This document shows positions 5,943 to 10,125 of a DNA stretch of 10,125 bases, piece after piece. Origin of the DNA: Nitrososphaerota archaeon (lineage in GTDB: Archaea > Thermoproteota > Nitrososphaeria > Nitrososphaerales > JAPUIC01); contig JAPUIC010000083.1 of assembly GCA_027297425.1 (NCBI GenBank), positions 1-10,125 on the forward strand. Reading direction: 5' to 3'. The notes beneath the pieces were generated by a model. The model was not told where the DNA came from and did no database searches. It saw only the letters and a list, made by a program, of their open reading frames with translations. A program made the translations under genes and the position numbers. Numbering within the stretch: the stretch's first letter is position 1; every line of letters starts with the position of its first letter.

Positions 5943-7055
5943 TTGAGACTACTTGAACATCAAGCCAAGGAGGTTTTTGCAAAAAATGGGTTAAAGACAC
6001 CTATCGGTTATCTAACTACAACTCTAGAGGAAGCCACGAAACGTTCTGAAAGTCTAGGCTTCCCTGTAATCCTTAAGGCCCAAGTTCCGTTTGGAGGCAG
6101 AGGGAAAGCAGGGGCTATAGTTCGTGCAGATAACATCGAGGACCTCCATAATAATTTCGATCGCCTCATCAACATTGAAATTAGCGGAACGAAATCGAAT
6201 TCTATCTTAATTGAGGAATTCATCCCTCATGAAAAGGAGATCTATGTATCTGTGGCTCTGGATAGAAGTAGATCTTCCTATGTAATAATTGCTGCCGAAG
6301 AGGGCGGCGTGGAAGTAGAGAAGATCGGCACTAAGATTATAGAAAGCATAGAGGCATTCCCTATTCGCAGAAACGTTCTGGAGATGGTGGCATCGAAACT
6401 CGGATTGGATGGTCATTCGTTAGAACAATTTGTGATAACCTTAGACAGCCTCGGAAAGATCGTAGATGATTACGACTTGGAGCTGGCGGAAATTAACCCT
6501 TTGATTATGACCGATACCGGAGAGATGATCGCACTTGATGCTAAATTGATAGTTGATGATAATTCTCTATTCCGACAAAAGCAACTTGCTGAACTAGATA
6601 CCGATCACGATACCCTTAGTGCTAAGGCATCTTCCCTAGACTTCGCTTTTGTTGAACTCGATGGCTCGTCAGCGGTAATCGGTAACGGGGCCGGATTAGT
6701 ACTTTCAACCTGTGATCTGCTAAAAGATTCTGGCGGAATGCCTGCATGTTTTCTGGATCTCGGGGGTGGTGCTCAATCAGATAGGGTTCTAGAAGCCATC
6801 AAGGTAGTATCTCAACTAAAAAAAGCATCATCTATTCTTTTAAACGTATTTGGTGGCATTACACGATGTACAGAAGTTGCAAATGGTATAATCCGAGCCT
6901 TTGAAGAAGGATTCATCCAAAAACCTCTCTATGCACGAATATCTGGAGCAGAGGAAGAAGAGGCACGCGAACTCTTGACTGGTCACCCATTAAAGATCTT
7001 TAGCACAGTTCAGGAGGCAATATCCACCCTAGTTAGGGAGAGTGACTCGAAGTGA
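5943..7055 (+). CDS. sucC: Succinyl-CoA synthetase beta subunit
   Basis: With SucD it interconverts succinate, CoA and ATP (or GTP) with succinyl-CoA in the TCA cycle. From TTG 5943 it has 370 residues and begins RLLEHQAKEVFAKNGL, the normal SucC N-terminus (xLLEYQAKxxF). The ATP-grasp domain spans about 1-225, with PVILKAQVPFGGRGKAG (41-57), EEFIPHEKEIYVSV (91-104) and the metal-binding AEINPLIM (182-189). The CoA-ligase domain spans about 236-365, with GNGAGL (247-252), FLDLGGGA (270-277) and NVFGGITRC (301-309). An in-frame ATG at 5844 would add 33 residues with no family counterpart, overlap the start of alba by 26 bp and swallow the TATA box, so I reject it. The stop overlaps the sucD start (GTGA). 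QVPFGG replaces the more common QVxxGG with variable residues, without loss of the core motif. Confidence 0.92.
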   Translation: MRLLEHQAKEVFAKNGLKTPIGYLTTTLEEATKRSESLGFPVILKAQVPFGGRGKAGAIVRADNIEDLHNNFDRLINIEISGTKSNSILIEEFIPHEKEIYVSVALDRSRSSYVIIAAEEGGVEVEKIGTKIIESIEAFPIRRNVLEMVASKLGLDGHSLEQFVITLDSLGKIVDDYDLELAEINPLIMTDTGEMIALDAKLIVDDNSLFRQKQLAELDTDHDTLSAKASSLDFAFVELDGSSAVIGNGAGLVLSTCDLLKDSGGMPACFLDLGGGAQSDRVLEAIKVVSQLKKASSILLNVFGGITRCTEVANGIIRAFEEGFIQKPLYARISGAEEEEARELLTGHPLKIFSTVQEAISTLVRESDSK

Positions 7056-7960
7056 CGGCGTTAATACAGCGTTGGTTAACTGGAGTAAAGGATCCCAATG
7101 AGGAAGGTGTCATAATACAAGGAATTACTGGGAAGTTTGGGCGTTTTCACACAAAACTTATGCTAGAATATGGAACTAAGATCGTTGCTGGGGTTACTCC
7201 CGGGAAAGGGGGATCAACAGTGGATGAAATCCCTGTATATGATACGGTTAAGGAAGCTACTGAGAGGACTGGAGCTAAGGTTTCCATAACGTTTGTGCCA
7301 GCACCTCACTTTTTAGCTGCTGCAAAGGATGCCTTGGAGGCTAACATCTCGTTAGTAGTTGCAATAACGGAAAAAGTTCCAATCAAGGACACTATACTGG
7401 CGCTCAAACTGGCTAGGAGTAAAGGTGCTTCAATAATAGGCCCAAACTGTCCAGGTATTATTATTCCGAATAAGATTAAACTTGGGATAATGCCTGCTAA
7501 TTCCTTCAAAGAAGGTCCAGTCGCAATATTCTCTAGAAGTGGAACCCTAATGTATGAGGCTTCGTATCATATCTTGCGTCAAGGATTAGGACAAACAGTA
7601 GCTATGGGCATCGGCGGGGATCCAATAAACTGTACCTCTCTGATCGATGGATTAGAGTGGATAAGGGGTAGTGATGCTACTAAAGCATTGGTAATCGTCG
7701 GCGAAATCGGTGGAGATACTGAAGAGAAACTAGTAGAGTACGCTAAGAAGACGGATTTCAAAAAGCCCATAATAGGATACATTGTTGGCAGACATGCTCC
7801 CAAAGAGAAGAAGATGGGGCATGCTGGGGCCATTATTTATGGTTCGTACGGCACTGCAGACTCCAAAATTAAATCCTTTGAGAACTCGGGTTACCCAGTA
7901 GCTATGAGTTCATCTCAAATCCCTGAATTAGTAAAGAAAGAATTAGCTAAGTCAAGATAA
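7052..7960 (+). CDS. sucD: Succinyl-CoA synthetase alpha subunit
   Basis: Partner of SucC. It carries the CoA site and the histidine that is phosphorylated in catalysis. It has 302 residues, of usual length. The Rossmann CoA-binding domain shows GITGKFGRFHTKLM (24-37), GVTPGKGG (47-54) and VAITEKVP (103-110). PNCPGI (131-136) follows. The ligase domain has SRSGTLMYEA (161-170), GIGGDPINCTSLID (186-199) and the catalytic loop KKMGHAGAII with His257. The residue after GDPIN is Cys where Gly is usual (GDPINGT). The start is GTG 7052, overlapping the sucC stop by 4 nt, with GGGAG at 7036-7040 as ribosome-binding site. This arrangement implies translational coupling and an equimolar alpha/beta complex. 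Confidence 0.94.
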   Translation: MTALIQRWLTGVKDPNEEGVIIQGITGKFGRFHTKLMLEYGTKIVAGVTPGKGGSTVDEIPVYDTVKEATERTGAKVSITFVPAPHFLAAAKDALEANISLVVAITEKVPIKDTILALKLARSKGASIIGPNCPGIIIPNKIKLGIMPANSFKEGPVAIFSRSGTLMYEASYHILRQGLGQTVAMGIGGDPINCTSLIDGLEWIRGSDATKALVIVGEIGGDTEEKLVEYAKKTDFKKPIIGYIVGRHAPKEKKMGHAGAIIYGSYGTADSKIKSFENSGYPVAMSSSQIPELVKKELAKSR

Positions 7961-7965
7961 ATAGT

Positions 7966-7974
7966 AATAAATAC
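7966..7974 (+). promoter_or_regulatory. TATA box of the L40e gene (leaderless promoter)
   Basis: AATAAATAC is centred 27 bp before the ATG at 7997 and begins 5 bp after the sucD stop. It shares TAAATAC with the sucC box. The ribosomal protein gene therefore appears to have its own promoter rather than depending only on read-through from sucCD. Confidence 0.6.
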
Positions 7975-7996
7975 TCCAACCAAAGGAAAAATCCTA

Positions 7997-8164
7997 ATGC
8001 CTATTACCGACGCCATAAAGAAGCAGATAGCACAAAAGCGCCTCCTCTTCTCTAAGATATGCATGAGATGCGGGTCTAAAAATTCTATCGCTGCGTATAG
8101 GTGTAGAAGATGTCATTCTGGAGATCTAAGACTCAAGAACAGGGCACTTGGTGCGAAAAAGTAG
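7997..8164 (+). CDS. rpl40e: Large-subunit ribosomal protein L40e
   Basis: A 55-residue basic zinc-ribbon protein of the large ribosomal subunit. Cys22-Met-Arg-Cys25 and Cys36-Arg-Arg-Cys39 form the four-cysteine metal site. The N-terminus (MPITDAIKKQIAQKRLLFSK) and the tail (SGDLRLKNRALGAKK) are those of archaeal L40e, which is not fused to ubiquitin as in eukaryotes. The ATG at 7997 lies 27 bp from the centre of a TATA-like box, consistent with a leaderless mRNA. It stands between sucD (36 nt upstream) and tldD (120 nt downstream) on the same strand and is probably a single-gene transcript. Confidence 0.93.
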   Translation: MPITDAIKKQIAQKRLLFSKICMRCGSKNSIAAYRCRRCHSGDLRLKNRALGAKK

Positions 8165-8207
8165 TATATCCAATTTGGAATCCTGCCACCAACTTTCAAC
8201 TACCAAC

Positions 8208-8227
8208 TTTTTTAGTTAGACCTAACT
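8208..8227 (+). terminator. Probable oligo-T termination region after L40e
   Basis: Six T residues (8208-8213) lie 43 nt after the L40e stop, followed by an inverted repeat AGTTA (8214-8218) / TAACT (8223-8227). Archaeal polymerases often terminate at oligo-T alone. The hairpin lies after rather than before the T run, so it is not an intrinsic terminator of bacterial form. Confidence 0.4.
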
Positions 8228-8256
8228 CTAAGTTTCACAATAAACTGAGGAAACAT

Positions 8257-8263
8257 GATATAC
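8257..8263 (+). promoter_or_regulatory. TATA box of tldD (leaderless promoter)
   Basis: GATATAC is centred 25 bp before the ATG at 8285, after the T-rich region that ends the L40e transcript. Its spacing matches that of the L40e and sucC boxes (21-25 nt from the end of the box to the start codon). Confidence 0.55.
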
Positions 8264-8284
8264 TATCTATTATTGTGATTTGGA

Positions 8285-9706
8285 ATGGATAGAGACCTTG
8301 CAGAACTAGTAGTTTCTACCGCCCAAGATCTGGGCGTACAATATGCAGAAGCCCGAATACAACGCTCTCATTTTCTGGGTTGTCTTCTCAAGAACGGTGA
8401 AGGTGAACCCGCCATGTTATCTAACTCCCTCGGCTTGGGTATTAGAATCCTAAATCGAGGCGGATTAGCTTTTGGAGCCTCCAACAATCTCTCAAGATCT
8501 AATGTAAGAGAAATGGTAAGATCTCTCGCGACAAGCGCCAAGGCCTCGTCGAAATATATCAAAAGTAAGGTGGAATTTAGCAGAGAAACAAGCAAAACTG
8601 CTAAATGGTCAGCTAAAGAACGAGTTAATCTAGAAGGGATTAGTTATGAAGATATTCTCTCATCTTTGAAAGAAGTCGATAACTCTATTATCCAGAGTAA
8701 CAACAAAATCAGGAATAGATTATTATCTCTCAGTATTACTATACAAGAGAAGTATATTACCAATTCAGATGGTTCTAGGATAGAATCCAGGGTCCCTAGG
8801 GTAGGGTTCTTCGGGATGTTAACAGCTTCAGAAGGGGGATCCACTGCTCAGAGAATGCTGCAATTGGGAGGTAGTGGAGGTTGGGAAGTCGAGAAGAAAT
8901 TAGCACTTAACGATGTGTGTTCAAGGGAGTCTATAATATTGGGAAGAGTTCTGAAGGAGGCTAAAAGTAGTCCAAAGGGTAAATTAGATATTATTATAGG
9001 CCCAGATGTAGCAGGTATAATTGCTCATGAGCACTGCGGCCATCCAACGGAGGCAGATCGAGTGCTGGGAAGGGAAGCTGCCCAAGCTGGCGAATCATTT
9101 CTCAAACCTAACGAAGTAGCGACAAAGATAGGTAGTGATGAGTCATTTGTGAGTGACGATCCAACTATCCCAGGATCGTATGGTTTTTACTTATATGACG
9201 ATGAAGGTGTTAAAGCTCGGAAACGTAAACTTCTAGATGGTGGTAAGGTAAAGGAGTTACTTCATAATCGTTCTACTGCTAAAGAATTCAAAACTAGAAG
9301 CAATGGCTCATCTAGGGCTATAGGTTTTGACCGTGAACCGATAGTCAGAATGGCAAATACCTTCATAGAGCCTGGTGATTATAGTGTTGAAGAACTCTTC
9401 GAGGGGGTCAAACAAGGTGTGTATATCAAGTCGTTTATGGAATGGAATATTGATGATAAGAGACTAAATGGCCGCTTCGTCGGGTTGGAAGCGTACAATA
9501 TTGTAAATGGAAAAATTACTCACATGGTTAGAGATCCAGTTCTAGAAATAACTACCCCAAAATTATGGGGAAGTATAGACGCTAGAGCAAAGGATCTCGA
9601 GTTTTCGGCCGCTTCATGTGGAAAGGGAGATCCAATGCAGGGTGCACCAGTATGGACTGGAGGTCCACATGTCAGACTGAGGGGGATTAGACTTGGTTCA
9701 AGGTAG
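8285..9706 (+). CDS. tldD: TldD-type zinc metalloprotease
   Basis: Catalytic subunit of the TldD/TldE (PmbA) protease, which in Escherichia coli trims microcin B17 and degrades CcdA. Its archaeal substrates are unknown. It has 473 residues, as usual for the family. The active-site helix is IIAHEHCGHPTEADRVLGRE, with HExxxH at His248, Glu249 and His253. The third metal ligand should be Cys445 in SAASCGKGDPMQG. Upstream, AEARIQRSHFLGCLLKNGE (about 21-39) and GLGIRILNRGGLAFGASNNL (about 50-69) are the standard substrate-cleft strands. RAIGFDREPIVRMANTFIEP (about 344-363) is also a family signature. There is no signal peptide, so it should act in the cytoplasm. The start is ATG 8285, 25 bp after the centre of a TATA-like box. 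It overlaps the next gene, its presumed partner. Confidence 0.93.
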   Translation: MDRDLAELVVSTAQDLGVQYAEARIQRSHFLGCLLKNGEGEPAMLSNSLGLGIRILNRGGLAFGASNNLSRSNVREMVRSLATSAKASSKYIKSKVEFSRETSKTAKWSAKERVNLEGISYEDILSSLKEVDNSIIQSNNKIRNRLLSLSITIQEKYITNSDGSRIESRVPRVGFFGMLTASEGGSTAQRMLQLGGSGGWEVEKKLALNDVCSRESIILGRVLKEAKSSPKGKLDIIIGPDVAGIIAHEHCGHPTEADRVLGREAAQAGESFLKPNEVATKIGSDESFVSDDPTIPGSYGFYLYDDEGVKARKRKLLDGGKVKELLHNRSTAKEFKTRSNGSSRAIGFDREPIVRMANTFIEPGDYSVEELFEGVKQGVYIKSFMEWNIDDKRLNGRFVGLEAYNIVNGKITHMVRDPVLEITTPKLWGSIDARAKDLEFSAASCGKGDPMQGAPVWTGGPHVRLRGIRLGSR

Positions 9707-10125
9707 CGGACAAAGAGACCTTGTGGGTATTGTCGAATCTAGTCTAGATCAGGCACTCTCACTAGGAGCAGATGACGTATCTGTAGTATGCTCTTCAAAC
9801 AGAGAGAAAATGGTAAGGTTTTCTAATAATTCTATTACTGCAGTAAAAGACATAGATACAACTGAAATATTCTTCTATCTGGCGAAGGCAGGAAGAAGAA
9901 TACTGGGATCGACGTCCGACCTAGATAAGAATGGTATTAAAGAATTCTTAGGTAGACTCTTGAATGCTGCAACCTCTTTCAAGGCAGCTAAAGAATTTAC
10001 TAATCTCCCCAATCAAAGATTGCCGACAAACGAACATAGTGATTATGATGCTAAAATATCTGAGATCGATGATGAGATTGCAGAACTCGCTAATTCTTCG
10101 ATGCAAGCGTCGATAAGCTCCGGAG
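9693..10125 (+). CDS. pmbA: PmbA/TldE-type partner subunit, 3'-truncated by the window end
   Basis: An open frame with no stop runs to the edge of the window, giving 144 residues. It begins VQGSGQRDLVGIVESSLDQA, then GADDVSVVCSSNREKMVRFS (about 26-45) and NSITAVKDIDTTEIFFYLAK, the N-terminal pattern of PmbA/TldE proteins (a helix, then a strand with xVxxxxSxxxxVRFSNNxI). TldE subunits usually lack the HExxxH motif. That region lies outside the window, so the assignment rests on the N-terminus and on the neighbouring tldD. The start TTG 9693 lies inside the last codons of tldD (14-nt overlap) and has a strong ribosome-binding site, GAGGGGG at 9679-9685, 7 nt upstream. GTG 9723 is a weaker alternative. 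Overlap and spacing imply coupled expression with tldD. Confidence 0.82.
   Translation, partial: MVQGSGQRDLVGIVESSLDQALSLGADDVSVVCSSNREKMVRFSNNSITAVKDIDTTEIFFYLAKAGRRILGSTSDLDKNGIKEFLGRLLNAATSFKAAKEFTNLPNQRLPTNEHSDYDAKISEIDDEIAELANSSMQASISSG

Noticed and set aside
8110..8292. 60-codon frame spanning the end of L40e and the spacer before tldD
   Set aside because: It overlaps the zinc-ribbon part of L40e in another frame, crosses the tldD promoter and has no recognisable features.
9029..9046. HEHCGH in TldD as an aberrant active site
   Set aside because: It keeps His-Glu-x-x-x-His, and the variable positions tolerate Cys and His. Cys445 is also present, so the enzyme looks intact.
1..10125. 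Mobile element, CRISPR array, prophage or defence island
   Set aside because: There are no transposase or integrase genes, direct-repeat arrays or compositional breaks. All recognised genes are core archaeal functions.

Overview
The window is archaeal and most likely from the Nitrososphaeria (Thaumarchaeota, ammonia-oxidiser lineage or a close relative). Five observations support this: an ESCRT-III/Vps4 (Cdv) division module in place of FtsZ; a CdvC whose start and end resemble those I remember for thaumarchaeal CdvC; Alba chromatin protein; ribosomal protein L40e; and an archaeal-type AspRS. Several genes carry an AT-rich TATA-like box about 27-30 nt before the start codon, as expected for leaderless archaeal transcripts. 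Coding density is high, TTG starts are frequent, and I see no mobile element, CRISPR array, tRNA or rRNA. The species assignment is inference.

Layout. (1) 1-946: the end of a basic, lysine-rich, possibly SAP-like protein (+), converging on a small three-helix membrane protein (-). The latter diverges from the cell-division operon across a 145-bp intergenic region that holds a perfect 9-bp inverted repeat plus an extra half-site. (2) 947-3661 (+): cdvB paralogue 1, cdvB paralogue 2 and cdvC, with gaps of 9 nt. Paralogue 1 has a C-terminal proline motif like MIM2, the motif by which ESCRT-III binds the Vps4 MIT domain. Paralogue 2 lacks that motif but has a C-terminal winged helix, the domain that binds CdvA in Sulfolobus. 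CdvC is the MIT-AAA+ ATPase that remodels the filaments. cdvA is not in the window. (3) 3658-5464 (-): aspS and, upstream of it, a zinc-finger/KH-type NusA-like protein. The two genes overlap, and aspS runs tail-to-tail into cdvC with a 4-bp overlap. (4) 5591-5869 (-): alba, divergent from (5) 5943-7960 (+): sucC-sucD, succinyl-CoA synthetase. (6) 7997-8164 (+): L40e, a 55-residue zinc-ribbon ribosomal protein, followed by a T-rich stretch. (7) 8285-10125 (+): tldD and the start of a pmbA/tldE homologue, overlapping, which should form a TldD/TldE metalloprotease heterodimer.

Most of the window is core machinery: division, translation, chromatin and the TCA cycle. The most interesting part is the compact cdvB-cdvB-cdvC operon with its apparent split of recruitment motifs between two ESCRT-III subunits, together with the palindromic sites in front of it and in front of the NusA-like gene. 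I do not see a clearly novel defence or accessory system.
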